Notes: generated from the sequence alone by a model not told the origin. A DNA stretch of 64,000 nucleotides from Armatimonadota bacterium (GCA_022563855.1 JADFMN010000001.1:1-64000); one strand, 5' to 3'; numbered from the stretch's first letter, positions 46,456-55,755 are shown. Made by a program: numbers and translations.

Positions 46456-47301
46456 GTGGACTTAGCTAGTCTTGGGATTCGTATTGAAAGGAGTGAGAAC
46501 CTGCCGGTTCTTTCGCAAGCGGCAAGCCAGATTCTTCGCCTTGTCGATCATCCCGATGTCAGCTCGCATCAGGTCGAGGCAGCGATTCAGAAGGATTCGG
46601 CCATTACGGCCAAGATTCTCAAAGTAGCGAACTCAGCTTTCTACGGCGCAAATGGGGTCCCAACGGTCGGCCGGGCAGTAGCGGTGATCGGGATGAACTC
46701 CGTACAGTCGCTGGTTGTCGGCATCACCTTCCAACAGATGGCAGCGAACAAGATGGAGTGTCCGAATTTCGGAAAGCTCGAGTTCTGGCGGCACTCTCTG
46801 GCGGTTGCGACGGCAGCAAGGATCATAGGGAAGCTGACCATGGCCTCCAAAGCCGAAGAGCTGTACTGTGCCGGGATGATGCACGACATCGGATTGCTCG
46901 TGATGGATCGCTTTCTGCCGAAGATATTTGAGACAAATCTGAAGCTGTGCCAGAAGTTGAAACAGCCGCTGTATAAGATTGAAAACCAAACGCTCGGGTA
47001 CGATCACTGCACGGTAGGAGGGCTGTTGGCGGAGAAGTGGAGCTTGACGAAGATCATCAAGCACGCAATCGAGTTCCACCACAATCCCGCCCTTGACGGC
47101 GAATACTATGAGACCACCTGCGTTATCGCAGCCGCTGACGCCTTAGCTCATCAGTGCGGGTTTACTAACAGCGTTCCCGGCGTCGCCTACGAAATCGACA
47201 CCGAGGTAGCGGAGGCGATCGGCCTGCCGACGGAACAGTTCGCCGCCATTCAAGACGTTGTTATCTCAGAGGTCAATAGGGCACAGGAAGCGTACAGGTA
47301 G
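46456..47301 (+). CDS. HDOD-domain signalling protein
   Basis: This 281-residue protein is an HDOD (metal-dependent hydrolase-like output) domain over nearly its whole length. LPVLSQAASQILRLVDHPDVSSHQVEAAIQKDSAITAKILKVANSAFYG is the classic N-terminal block, followed by TVGRAVAVIGMNSVQSLV, MHDIGLLVMDRF and AIEFHHNP. The HD metal site is present only in part, so it is probably a regulatory rather than a catalytic module. HDOD proteins work in chemotaxis, competence or surface signalling. The start is a GTG with no good ribosome-binding site. It is convergent with the EF-G-like gene. Confidence 0.85.
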   Translation: MDLASLGIRIERSENLPVLSQAASQILRLVDHPDVSSHQVEAAIQKDSAITAKILKVANSAFYGANGVPTVGRAVAVIGMNSVQSLVVGITFQQMAANKMECPNFGKLEFWRHSLAVATAARIIGKLTMASKAEELYCAGMMHDIGLLVMDRFLPKIFETNLKLCQKLKQPLYKIENQTLGYDHCTVGGLLAEKWSLTKIIKHAIEFHHNPALDGEYYETTCVIAAADALAHQCGFTNSVPGVAYEIDTEVAEAIGLPTEQFAAIQDVVISEVNRAQEAYR

Positions 47302-47337
47302 CGCTTTCCTCAATCCGGATTCGGACAAGCTCTTCAG

Positions 47338-49407
47338 CTAGTGGTCGTCGTCAGGCGCCTGCGCTGCGGCGTAAGCCTTCACAAGGTTGTTCATCTCGTT
47401 GTGCGGCATTTCGTCGTAGTGCGACATCGTTGCAGTAAATCGCCCGCGGCCCTTCGTGATCGATCGCAAGTCAAGCGCGTAGCGCATCATCGTCGCCATC
47501 GGGACGGTCGCCTTCACAGTAGTCTTGCCCGGGCCGGCCGGCTCCATGCCCTGGAGCTGGGCACGGCGGCCGTTCAGATCGCCAACGACGTCGCCCACTG
47601 CAGGCTCGGGAACCTCGACCTCTAGCTGTAGAATCGGTTCAAGGATGACCGGCGAAGCGCTTTCCGCAGCCGACTTGAACGCGATCGCGGCAGCAAGCTT
47701 GAACGCCATCTCGCTTGAGTCGACGTCGTGGTACGAGCCGTCGAAAACGGTTACCGCGAGGTCAACGACGGGATATCCAGCTAGGAAGCCCTTTGACAGA
47801 GTTTCATTCACTCCTTTCTCAACTGCTGGGATGAAGTTCTTGGGGATCGCGCCGCCTACAACCTTGCTGGAAAACTCGAAGCCTTCGCCTCTAGCACGAG
47901 GAGAGAGTTCGAGCCAGCAGTCGCCGTACTGACCGCGCCCACCCGTTTGCCGCTTGAATTTTCCTTGAGCTTTGGCGGTCGAGCGGATCGTCTCACGGTA
48001 CGGGACCTTTGCTTCCTCTGTTACGACCGTAACTCCGAACCGCTCTTTGAGCTTAGCAATCGCCGTATCGATGTGGATATCGCCCATGCCGGCGAGGATT
48101 TCCTGGTGAAGCTCCATCTCGCGTACGTAATGGAGCGTCGGATCCTCTTCCAGTAGTCGCTCGATGGCGCCTCCAAGCTTGTCTTCGTCCGACTTGGTTT
48201 CAGGGCGAATTGCCACACGGTAGATCGGAGCGGGGAAGTCGATTTGTGGGAACGTGATCGGATGCTTTGGATCGCACAGAGAGTCTCCGGTGTGCGTATC
48301 GCCCAGTTTGGCGATAGCGCAAATGTCTCCGGCCACAACCTCTTTCGTCGCTACTGGGTTCTTGCCAGCCGGATGGAACAGGTTGTGTACGCGCTCGTCT
48401 TTGCCGCGCACGGTGTTCTGCACGTGATCGTCAGCCCTCAAAGTGCCGCGGAAAATCCGCACGTAGTTGATTTTGCCGACGAACGGGTCTGCGGTGGTCT
48501 TAAAGCAAAATGCTGCGAGCGAGCCAGATGGGTCGGCTTTGATCTTCTCGCCGTCCACTTCAACATCCTTGTACTCGGGCGACGGCAGCTCGCCTACGAT
48601 CCTGTCCAGCAGCGGCGCAACACCGATGCCGCTCTCAGCCGAACCCAATAGAACCGGAATTACGCGGCCCTCCTTCATTCCAAGCAGCAGGCCGCGCTCG
48701 ATCTCCTCTAGCGTCAAAGTCTCTCCATCCAAGTACTTCGCCATCAGATCATCGTCGCCCTCGGCCGCTGCGTCCATCATCTTCTCGCGACGCGCATCGG
48801 CTTCCTCCTGGTGGCCTGCCGGAACGTCCTCTATCTCGATGCCGCGGTCCCTGCCCTTGTACACCTTCATGCTCAAGAGGTCTAAGACGCCGCTGAACGC
48901 TGCCTGGTGGCCGATCGGTATTTGCACGTTCACGATCTTGTGCCCGTACCTTTCATGCAGCGACTCGATGAGCCCCTCGTAGTCGGCGTTGTCTCTTTCT
49001 AGCTTGTTGACAAAGATGCAGCGCGGAAGGTTGTGCGTCTCTGCGACCTCCCAGGCCAGGTCGAACCCGACGTCCAGATCGCGCTTCGCCTCACAAACGA
49101 TGATCATCGAGCCGACGACCCGTGCGATCGCGTGCAGGTCGCCGATGAAGTCCGGATAACCCGGCACGTCGATTACGTTGATCTTGTGGTCGTGCCACTC
49201 GATCGGCAGCACGGACGCGCTGACGCTGATCTGTCGCTTCACCTCAAGCGGGTCGAAATCGCTCAGCGACGTACCGGCCTCGACGGAGCCTATGCGTTCC
49301 GATGAGCCTGCCGTATAAAGCATGTGCTCTACGAGCATCGTCTTGCCGACGCCGCCATGGCCGACGATGGCCACGTTCCGAATCTTGTCTGGGGTGTAGC
49401 TCTTCAA
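47338..49407 (-). CDS. EF-G-like translational GTPase (EF-G2 type)
   Basis: This 689-residue protein shares the five-domain plan of elongation factor G. The P-loop is GHGGVGKT rather than the usual AHIDAGKT, G3 is DVPGYPDF rather than DTPGHVDF, and G4 is NKLERDN. The switch I sequence RGITI, nearly invariant in EF-G, is replaced by KRQISVSAS. Domain IV is well kept (GGRGQYGDCWLELSPR, VVGGAIPKNFIPAVEKGV, LAVTVFDGSYHDVDSSEMAF). It is likely the second EF-G of the genome, not the main translocase; its role (recycling, stress or tetracycline-like protection) is unknown. Confidence 0.85.
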   Translation of the reverse strand: MKSYTPDKIRNVAIVGHGGVGKTMLVEHMLYTAGSSERIGSVEAGTSLSDFDPLEVKRQISVSASVLPIEWHDHKINVIDVPGYPDFIGDLHAIARVVGSMIIVCEAKRDLDVGFDLAWEVAETHNLPRCIFVNKLERDNADYEGLIESLHERYGHKIVNVQIPIGHQAAFSGVLDLLSMKVYKGRDRGIEIEDVPAGHQEEADARREKMMDAAAEGDDDLMAKYLDGETLTLEEIERGLLLGMKEGRVIPVLLGSAESGIGVAPLLDRIVGELPSPEYKDVEVDGEKIKADPSGSLAAFCFKTTADPFVGKINYVRIFRGTLRADDHVQNTVRGKDERVHNLFHPAGKNPVATKEVVAGDICAIAKLGDTHTGDSLCDPKHPITFPQIDFPAPIYRVAIRPETKSDEDKLGGAIERLLEEDPTLHYVREMELHQEILAGMGDIHIDTAIAKLKERFGVTVVTEEAKVPYRETIRSTAKAQGKFKRQTGGRGQYGDCWLELSPRARGEGFEFSSKVVGGAIPKNFIPAVEKGVNETLSKGFLAGYPVVDLAVTVFDGSYHDVDSSEMAFKLAAAIAFKSAAESASPVILEPILQLEVEVPEPAVGDVVGDLNGRRAQLQGMEPAGPGKTTVKATVPMATMMRYALDLRSITKGRGRFTATMSHYDEMPHNEMNNLVKAYAAAQAPDDDH

Positions 49408-49626
49408 AATCCAATCCTACGAAAACAGGTTGAAACCGGGCTCCTGAGAGGAGATACCGGTACACCACAAGGATACTATGCGCAGGCGGATGTTCGCCCG
49501 GTCCAGAGGACTGATTTCGCCAATTCTGGACGCCCGCCGGTCCCTGGAGGCTGACAGTTCGATGGTTGCTCACAGGACTTTGGCCGTCGGCGGGAACCGC
49601 TTGTACAAGTACGGGGTTTCGATTGT

Positions 49627-50202
49627 ATGCGAACTATAGACAAGAACGAAACACCGACCGGCTACGCTCTCCACGGCATCGAGGATGCTCCTGAGCAGTC
49701 CCGCCCGACCCTTGAGGCGGTCCAGTCGAAATACGGTATGTTGCCGAATCTTTTTCAGGTTTTCGCCGAAGTACCTTCTGCAGCGTCCGCATACGCGAGC
49801 TTAGGACAACTGTTCAGTGAGACGAGCCTTTCGCCGACAGAGCAGAACGTGGTTCTGGTCGCGATCAGCGTGACAAACGGCTGTGAGTACTGCGTTGCAG
49901 CGAACACTGCCATCGCCAAGGGCGCACAGGTGCCGGACGGCGTGATCGACGCGATCCGAGAGGGCCGACCGATCGATGACGCAAAGCTACAAGCGCTCCG
50001 AGCGTTCGTGCAGGACGTCGTCGAGACCCGCGGCCGCCCGAGCGAAGAGACGCAGAGCGCTTTCTTCGAGGCAGGGTACACGAAGAAGAACGTCATCGAA
50101 GTCATCGTAGGCGTGACGATGAAGACGCTTTCCAACTACGTCAACCACTTCGCTGAGACGCCGCTCGACGAGCCGTTTCAGCCTTTCGCCTGGTCCAAGT
50201 AA
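49627..50202 (+). CDS. AhpD-like / carboxymuconolactone decarboxylase-family protein
   Basis: This 191-residue protein matches the alkylhydroperoxidase D core: LSPTEQNVVLVAISVTNGCEYCVAANTAIAKGAQ, with the redox CxxC and downstream His-like position replaced by Asn/Thr, then IREGRPIDDAKLQALRAFVQDVVETRGR and MKTLSNYVNHFAETPLDE. It probably reduces peroxides or acts as an oxidative-stress thiol enzyme. It stands alone between the EF-G-like gene and the aminopeptidase gene. Confidence 0.88.
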   Translation: MRTIDKNETPTGYALHGIEDAPEQSRPTLEAVQSKYGMLPNLFQVFAEVPSAASAYASLGQLFSETSLSPTEQNVVLVAISVTNGCEYCVAANTAIAKGAQVPDGVIDAIREGRPIDDAKLQALRAFVQDVVETRGRPSEETQSAFFEAGYTKKNVIEVIVGVTMKTLSNYVNHFAETPLDEPFQPFAWSK

Positions 50203-50276
50203 CCATCGCACAGTGTCTGGGTCACAAGGACGTGGCCCAGACCAATAAATAGGGGCACTCAGAACCCGCGCTGTGC

Positions 50277-50282
50277 GATACT
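50277..50282 (+). promoter_or_regulatory. -10-like box (GATACT) before the aminopeptidase gene
   Basis: GATACT ends seven bases before the ATG at 50290, which again fits a leaderless start. A CTCCT between them would not serve as a ribosome-binding site in sense orientation. Confidence 0.35.
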
Positions 50283-50289
50283 TTCTCCT

Positions 50290-51675
50290 ATGACCCAAGT
50301 CGCCGTTTGCGCTCTCACGCTGCTCGTCACGAGCAGCACCGTCCCGCAAAGTCCGGCCTATCCTGTCTTTGAAAACGACAAGATCCCTTCGTCTGAGCAC
50401 GCCGCTCGGCGGCAGGCGCTCAGGGATCACATGGGCAGGAAGAGCATCGGTGTGTTTTTCACGAATGCAGTGCACCACAGAAACGGAGATGTCAACTTTC
50501 AGTTTCGCGCAGAGTCCAACTTTCTGTACCTCACAGGGTTCGAGGAGCCCGATGCCGCTCTTGTCCTGATACCGGGCGGCGCCGTAGTCGATGGCAAGCG
50601 CGTGACGGAGATCCTGTTCGTCAACGAGGCGACGCAAAACTCGATTACATGGCTCGGGTATCGCATGGGTTCCTCCAACGTCGAAACACTCCTCGATTTC
50701 GATATGGGCGCGAGCAACGCGGCGTTCGCGGACGTTCTGAGTGCGGTGGCGCAGGCGGCTGGTGCGACGAGGCTGTATGGGAACAGCCCGCCGCAGGCAG
50801 CGACGGGGACCATGTCTAGAATGGCCAGCGCGTTCGCAAAGTGGCGCAGCGCATCGGGAGCCGCGCTGAGCAACGAGCGCTCTTGGAGCAGATACCTGGC
50901 TCGCGCGAGGGAAATCAAGAGTCCGCTGGAGCAGAAAATGGTGCGCCGGGCAGTCGTTATATCGGTTGAAGCGCACATCGCAGCGATGCAGACGACGAAG
51001 CCGGGAATGAGGGAGTATGAAATCGCCGGATTGGTCAAGTACGTTTTCGCGAGAAACGGCTGCGAATACCCCGGCTACCCGCCAATCGTCGGATCGGGGC
51101 CGAACAGCACGATCTTGCACTACAACACCAACCGCCGAATGATGCAGGACGGCGACATCATCTGTATGGACACGGCGGGGGAGTTCCACGGATACACCGC
51201 CGACATCACACGCTCGTTTCCGGTCAACGGGAAGTTCTCTCCCGAGCAAAAGGCGATCTACGAGATCGTGCTGCGCGCGACCGATGCCGGAATCGCGGCG
51301 TGCAAACCGGGTGCGACGCGCAGGCGGGGCGGGGATGTTGACCTGGCGATTAGACAGATACTCATAAAGGGCCTGCAGAGGCTCGGAATCATACAGAACG
51401 CGAACCAGCTCGGTCGCTATTACATGCACGGATGGGGGCACAACATCGGCTTGGACGTACACGACGTCCAGCCGAGGGGGACGCTCGAGCCGGGTATGAC
51501 CCTGACCGTTGAGCCAGGGATCTACATCAAAGCTGGCAGCCCGTGCGACGAGAAGTGGTGGAACATCGGCATCCGGATCGAAGACAACGTCCTAATCACC
51601 GCTGACGGCCGGGTAAACATGTCGGCCAGTGCCCCAAGGACCGTTGCTGAGATCGAGGCCACCATGCGCCGATAA
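50290..51675 (+). CDS. Secreted Xaa-Pro aminopeptidase (peptidase M24B)
   Basis: This 461-residue metallopeptidase removes N-terminal residues preceding proline. A weak signal segment (VAVCALTLLVTSSTV) suggests export. Residues ~30-170 are the AMP-N domain (ARRQALRDHMGRKSIGVFFTNA). The pita-bread catalytic domain has the metal ligands in ICMDTAGEFHGYTADITRSF (two Asp), HGWGHNIGLDVHD (His), TLTVEPGIYI (Glu) and IGIRIEDNVLI (Glu). It is close to full length for PepP. Confidence 0.92.
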   Translation: MTQVAVCALTLLVTSSTVPQSPAYPVFENDKIPSSEHAARRQALRDHMGRKSIGVFFTNAVHHRNGDVNFQFRAESNFLYLTGFEEPDAALVLIPGGAVVDGKRVTEILFVNEATQNSITWLGYRMGSSNVETLLDFDMGASNAAFADVLSAVAQAAGATRLYGNSPPQAATGTMSRMASAFAKWRSASGAALSNERSWSRYLARAREIKSPLEQKMVRRAVVISVEAHIAAMQTTKPGMREYEIAGLVKYVFARNGCEYPGYPPIVGSGPNSTILHYNTNRRMMQDGDIICMDTAGEFHGYTADITRSFPVNGKFSPEQKAIYEIVLRATDAGIAACKPGATRRRGGDVDLAIRQILIKGLQRLGIIQNANQLGRYYMHGWGHNIGLDVHDVQPRGTLEPGMTLTVEPGIYIKAGSPCDEKWWNIGIRIEDNVLITADGRVNMSASAPRTVAEIEATMRR

Positions 51676-51806
51676 GGCCTTTCAGCTCAGGGCGATGCAC
51701 ATGGGATTTCGGACGTTCTGCTGATCGAGGACGGGTGTTCGCGGAGAGCGGGGAACAAACACCGAATCCAGGTAGTTTCACTAGGTCGTCGGAGACCAAA
51801 ACCTTA

Positions 51807-51812
51807 TATACT
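51807..51812 (+). promoter_or_regulatory. -10 box (TATACT) of the second PEP-CTERM gene
   Basis: TATACT lies ~100 bases before the chosen start, giving a long leader. A -35 box is not clear. Confidence 0.35.
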
Positions 51813-51914
51813 CATCCTCGTATCGCACGACTTTGGTTTCGAAAGGGTCTGTTGCGGCTTGAAGATCGCTCAGCAATCTGGCTTTCGACACGTGCGTATT
51901 TCAGGAGAATGAAT

Positions 51915-52508
51915 ATGATTCGAGGAGCACAAATACTTACATCTAAACCGTTCGTGACCGCAATCGCGGTCGGTTCGATTGCAGCGCTCGCGCTGCTGCC
52001 CAACCGCGCACAGGCTACACCGTTGAGGCTGGACTACACCATTCAGGACATTGGAGGCGGACTCTTCGACTACGAGTTCTTCCTGACGGTCGACAACAAC
52101 GACAATACATACGCGGCAGGACAAGGTTGGAGATGGCTCATCTTTGGCGACGTGCCATCAGGGGCGCCGCCCCTAACTAGTTTCACCGGTGATTTGGGGG
52201 ACATGCCGGTAGGCCCGTGGACCTTTTACGGGACTACCAGCGGAGGCCACAACGGGCCGAATCTCGGGTTCGTGCTCGACTTCTGGATACCGACGGGAAT
52301 CGGCGACTCCCTTTTCTGGTCGGGAACGTCGACTGCGGTCGTGCCGGAAGGAGATCTGGACTGGAGCACGATCGCCGGTACTCTTAATGGTGGCGTCGTG
52401 GCGGATTTCGAGCACGCACACTTGGTCCCAGAGCCAGCATCGCTGTCCGTGCTGGCGCTCGGCGCTTTGGCTCTACTGAGGCGAAGACGAAAGCGCGCTG
52501 ACGCGTAG
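51915..52508 (+). CDS. PEP-CTERM sorting-domain protein
   Basis: From the ATG at 51915, seven bases after AGGAG, this is a 197-residue secreted protein; the frame is open back to 51735 but only this start has a ribosome-binding site and yields a signal peptide (FVTAIAVGSIAALALLPNRAQA). The mature part is a beta-rich domain with many Gly/Asp/Trp, followed by VPEPASLSVLALGALALLRRRRKR. It belongs to the exosortase-sorted class and is not obviously related to the protein at 3150-3941 outside the tail. A perfect 14-bp hairpin ends the transcript. Confidence 0.88.
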   Translation: MIRGAQILTSKPFVTAIAVGSIAALALLPNRAQATPLRLDYTIQDIGGGLFDYEFFLTVDNNDNTYAAGQGWRWLIFGDVPSGAPPLTSFTGDLGDMPVGPWTFYGTTSGGHNGPNLGFVLDFWIPTGIGDSLFWSGTSTAVVPEGDLDWSTIAGTLNGGVVADFEHAHLVPEPASLSVLALGALALLRRRRKRADA

Positions 52509-52550
52509 ATCGGTGCTGCTTCGCAGCGCAGCGAATTGGCTAGATGTCCG

Positions 52551-52582
52551 TGGGGCGATATGCGTTGGCGCATATCGCCCCA
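52551..52582 (+). terminator. Strong hairpin terminator after the PEP-CTERM gene
   Basis: TGGGGCGATATGCG and its exact complement pair across a TTGG loop, a 14-bp stem. The following TTCGGTTCTC is only moderately T-rich. Confidence 0.75.
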
Positions 52583-52705
52583 TTCGGTTCTCGTACTGCC
52601 TACCGATCTACCGAGGATTCGTCGTGTACAACGGCCTGACCGACGAATCGGAGATTCACAGACGACACAGGGTGGACAATTCGCAGCGGCTAGTTCTGAA
52701 TTGTT

Positions 52706-53040
52706 GGTACTCCCGACGGGATTCCCTTCGACAGGCTCAGGACAAGCTTCTCATCCCGGCTGTTGTAAAATAAGAAATCAGGACGGACTGTCTTCGAAAG
52801 CCCGTCCTGGTTTCTTGGTACTCCCGACGGGATTTCCTTCGACAAGCTCAGGACAGGCTTCTCATCCCAACGGAGGCCAAGAACTAAGCCAGGACGCACT
52901 TGCTATCGCAGCACGTCCTGGCTTAATTGGTACTCCCGACGGGATTTCCTTCGACGAGCTCAGGACAGGCTTCTCATCCCTACGGAGGCCAAGAACTAAG
53001 GCAGGACGCACTTGCTATCGCAGCACGTCCTGGCTTAATT
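52706..53040. repeat. Three ~112-bp tandem repeats at the 3' end of tRNA-Glu
   Basis: Units start at 52706, 52817 and 52929, and the tRNA's own equivalent position is 53041, so the periods are 111, 112 and 112 bases. Each unit begins with the last ~20 bases of the tRNA gene in antisense (GGTACTCCCGACGGGATT), then CCTTCGACAAGCTCAGGACA with slight changes, a spacer and a GC-rich inverted repeat around AGGACG/CGTCCT that reads as a terminator-like hairpin on the minus strand. No protein-coding signal is present. Confidence 0.85.
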
Positions 53041-53116
53041 GGTACTCCCGACGGGATTCGAACCCGCGATCTTCGCCTTGAGAGGGCGATGTCCTAAACC
53101 GCTAGACGACGGGAGC
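53040..53116 (-). tRNA. tRNA-Glu (CUC anticodon)
   Basis: The 77-base cloverleaf on the minus strand has acceptor GCTCCCG/CGGGAGT (a G-U closing pair), D-stem GTCT/GGAC, anticodon loop CTCTCAA reading GAG, T-arm GCGGG/CCCGT around TTCGAAT, and an encoded CCA. The three units at 52706-53040 repeat its 3' end. Confidence 0.94.
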
Positions 53117-53152
53117 ACTCGGACGGTATTTTGACACAAATGACCGGCGGCC

Positions 53153-55396
53153 TCAGGTTCTCCTGGCCCAACCCCACATCGGCTTGTACGTCCACGCGCG
53201 CGCCAAGTGGGTCTGGTCGTCGCTGTGATCTCCGCTCTCTGCCACGCCAGGCGACGCCACGCTCCGCGCCACAGGATTCGGCGACATCTCGGTGATCTGA
53301 ATGTACGTTCCGCGATTGATGTACGGTATCGGCGGCCCGTTGGGAACGCGGATCGATCCAGGCTCGTACGACCATGTTGCCGGGTCGTCGCCGTGCCGCA
53401 CCTTCAAGACGGAGAGCGCGTTCGACATCGCCTCTGTGACTACGTCCGTCGGACTGCGACCGGCGAGGTAGTCGTACTTCGTCTCAGAACGCAAAGCACG
53501 GCGAATGACCGTTGGCTGCAAGATTAGCTCGAACAGGCTGGCCTGCAAGAACGTGCCAACGTGCTGCTGAAACAGAATCTTGCGCAGTTGCCTGACGCTT
53601 TCATCGTACAGCAGAGCGCCAGCGGTGCCAGCAACGTGCCAGCCGTCGTAACTGCCCAGGTACCGCGTCAGTTCGCTCGTCTCGCCACTGGCGACCTGCG
53701 CATCGAGCACTGCCTTGAAGTCGGCAAGGAACGAGGCGGTGGACGACGCATCACGGCGAGCGATCGTCCAAGCCGCCATCTCAAGGTCGCGACGTCCGAG
53801 ACGCGGCTTGTCAATCGCGCCGAGCAAGACAGTGTTTCGGAAGATACCGCCCCAAACGGGCGTGTCGAAGTTTGGCCACCAAGCGGCGGGCTTGTTGTTC
53901 CAGTTTGCGATGACGCCCGAATTCGGGTTCACCACATGGGGCATGGATCGAGTTGAGACGAAGCCCTGCCACGCGGTCTCTGGAGTGCTCGGCATCGGGA
54001 ACCGGGGGTCATACCCCGCTGCCCGGAACGGCACCAGGCCCGTATAGTGATAGCCGATCTCGCCTCGCACCGTCGCGTAGAAAAGATTGAACGTCGTCGG
54101 GATTTGCGGTACTAGCCTGGCAACGTCAACGGAGGTCTTGGCCGAGTACATTTTGTGCAAGGCCGCGATTGCGGCTAGCTCGCGGTGCCGATGGGACGAC
54201 TGCACGCTGTAAACGGCGTTCCCGACCCTGCTCCTCAGGATGACCGGGCCGTGATGAGTGCGCTCCACGGTGATCGTGACAGATTTCTCGCCCTTGACCT
54301 TGATCACGTGCTCGTAACGAATGATAGGTCGGGTTTCGGCACCGTATTGATACTCGTTGTCACCGACCAACGGCGCAAAAAAGATGTCCTCAAGATCCGC
54401 TGCGCCGCTCGTGATTCCCCACGCGATATCTGGCGTGTAGCCGACGATGACGACAGGAACGCCTGGCACGTCGATTCCGGCTACTCGGAGATCTGGCGAG
54501 TCGATCGCGATCTCATGGATGACGCTCGGTGAGAAGTGCCCCATCTGCGGGGCGGACATCAGCAACGGGTAACCGGTCGCCGAGCGGTCGCGCCCAACAA
54601 CCACGGCATAGCTGCCGAATCGGTGCGCGACGGACAGCTCCTCGGCGACCAAATTGGACTGTTCGCTAGATGCAAACTGGATCGCCGGAAGAAGTTCCAA
54701 CAGATTCGTGCGCGGGAGCAACGCGATGTGCGCTTCGGTCTGCGCGCGGCTCGGTTCGCTGAATACAGGGTGAGTTTGTGCTAACGGGTCGTCCAGCGGA
54801 TCAACCGTCGGCACGGCAGCCGGATCGTTTTGCCAAGCCAGGTCGTCGATGACGTCCAGCACGCTCGCCTTGCTCGACTGACCACTGAGGTACAGGTACA
54901 TCGCGTAGTTGCGCAACTCGCCTGCTCCGCCGGTTCCGAACTGCTGTAACAGATTGATTGCGATCGCTGCCGAGTCCAAGGTGGTCCATGGCTCTGGAGA
55001 GAAACCGTTGCTGCCGTATCCGGGTGGGAGCGTTCCGTCTGACGTGCGCTGCTGTATCACCGCATTCACACCCGCCGCATACTGCGAAAAGGCGTTACGG
55101 ACGGACTTTGGCAGGGCGGAGAACTGTGCCTCTAGCTCGTCGTCCGTGTACCCCTTGGCAATGACCACCTTGTCGGACGCGAGCCTCGATGGGCCGAGGA
55201 CCTCCGCGAGCCTTCCGCGCGTTAGGCGGCGGGACATCTCCATCTGCCACAGCCGATCTTGGGCGACCGCTCTGCCGAACTGAAAGTACGCGCGCTCAAC
55301 CGTGCTGGCACGCACCAGCGGAACCCCGTAGTCGTCGCGAACGATCTCATCGCTCTGAGACGCGAGGAAAACAAGACTGACGAGCAACGCCTGCAT
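53153..55396 (-). CDS. Penicillin acylase-family N-terminal nucleophile hydrolase
   Basis: This ~747-residue secreted hydrolase (signal MQALLVSLVFLASQS; a GTG two codons earlier is also open) belongs to the penicillin amidase/acyl-homoserine-lactone acylase family. EIVRDDYGVPLVRASTVERAYFQFGRAVAQDRLWQMEMSRRL is the alpha-subunit signature. Autocleavage is expected before Ser264 in HRFG-SYAVVVG, whose Ser becomes the nucleophile. DIAWGITSGAADLEDIF follows in the beta subunit. Substrates could be amides of fatty acids or signalling lactones; nothing decides between them. The family usually forms a periplasmic heterodimer. Confidence 0.9.
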   Translation of the reverse strand: MQALLVSLVFLASQSDEIVRDDYGVPLVRASTVERAYFQFGRAVAQDRLWQMEMSRRLTRGRLAEVLGPSRLASDKVVIAKGYTDDELEAQFSALPKSVRNAFSQYAAGVNAVIQQRTSDGTLPPGYGSNGFSPEPWTTLDSAAIAINLLQQFGTGGAGELRNYAMYLYLSGQSSKASVLDVIDDLAWQNDPAAVPTVDPLDDPLAQTHPVFSEPSRAQTEAHIALLPRTNLLELLPAIQFASSEQSNLVAEELSVAHRFGSYAVVVGRDRSATGYPLLMSAPQMGHFSPSVIHEIAIDSPDLRVAGIDVPGVPVVIVGYTPDIAWGITSGAADLEDIFFAPLVGDNEYQYGAETRPIIRYEHVIKVKGEKSVTITVERTHHGPVILRSRVGNAVYSVQSSHRHRELAAIAALHKMYSAKTSVDVARLVPQIPTTFNLFYATVRGEIGYHYTGLVPFRAAGYDPRFPMPSTPETAWQGFVSTRSMPHVVNPNSGVIANWNNKPAAWWPNFDTPVWGGIFRNTVLLGAIDKPRLGRRDLEMAAWTIARRDASSTASFLADFKAVLDAQVASGETSELTRYLGSYDGWHVAGTAGALLYDESVRQLRKILFQQHVGTFLQASLFELILQPTVIRRALRSETKYDYLAGRSPTDVVTEAMSNALSVLKVRHGDDPATWSYEPGSIRVPNGPPIPYINRGTYIQITEMSPNPVARSVASPGVAESGDHSDDQTHLARAWTYKPMWGWARRT

Positions 55397-55446
55397 TCCC
55401 ACATCTTAGCCGCTGGCGCAGCTCGCCTGATTAGATTCCCCGCGAC

Positions 55447-55635
55447 CTACGGGAGGTATTCGTGCTTGTTGCTGGTGATCGACTTTCTGCCGACCAGCCT
55501 GAAAATGACGTATGCGAGCCCGCCAACTATGGCGAGGGGGATGATCAGACCCAAAATGTTGCCGACGACAATGAACGCATATCGTATCGCAATTATCCCG
55601 AGGACCAGGGCTAGTATGATTTTTCCAGCTTTCAT
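55447..55635 (-). CDS. Small membrane protein of unknown function
   Basis: This 62-residue protein has two hydrophobic segments (IILALVLGIIAIRYAFIVV and LGLIIPLAIVGGLAYVIF) and a charged C-terminus. CGGAG lies ~10 bases before the ATG. It has no recognisable family. Its upstream DNA contains a TACAAT box on the same strand near 55680. Confidence 0.6.
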   Translation of the reverse strand: MKAGKIILALVLGIIAIRYAFIVVGNILGLIIPLAIVGGLAYVIFRLVGRKSITSNKHEYLP

Positions 55636-55755
55636 ACAGTTGACTCCGGTGGAGCCTTCACGGCGCCACGAACAGTATTGTAAGTAATGAATCAGGCAAG
55701 TCCAAGTCCAACTAGGACCAGATCAGGACTACTGGCCTAGAAGATCGGGACCTTA

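Noticed and set aside
49987-51462. 491-codon minus-strand frame opposite the aminopeptidase gene
   Set aside because: It is the shadow of 50290-51675; it has no ribosome-binding site, and residue content is typical of antisense reading of GC-rich genes.
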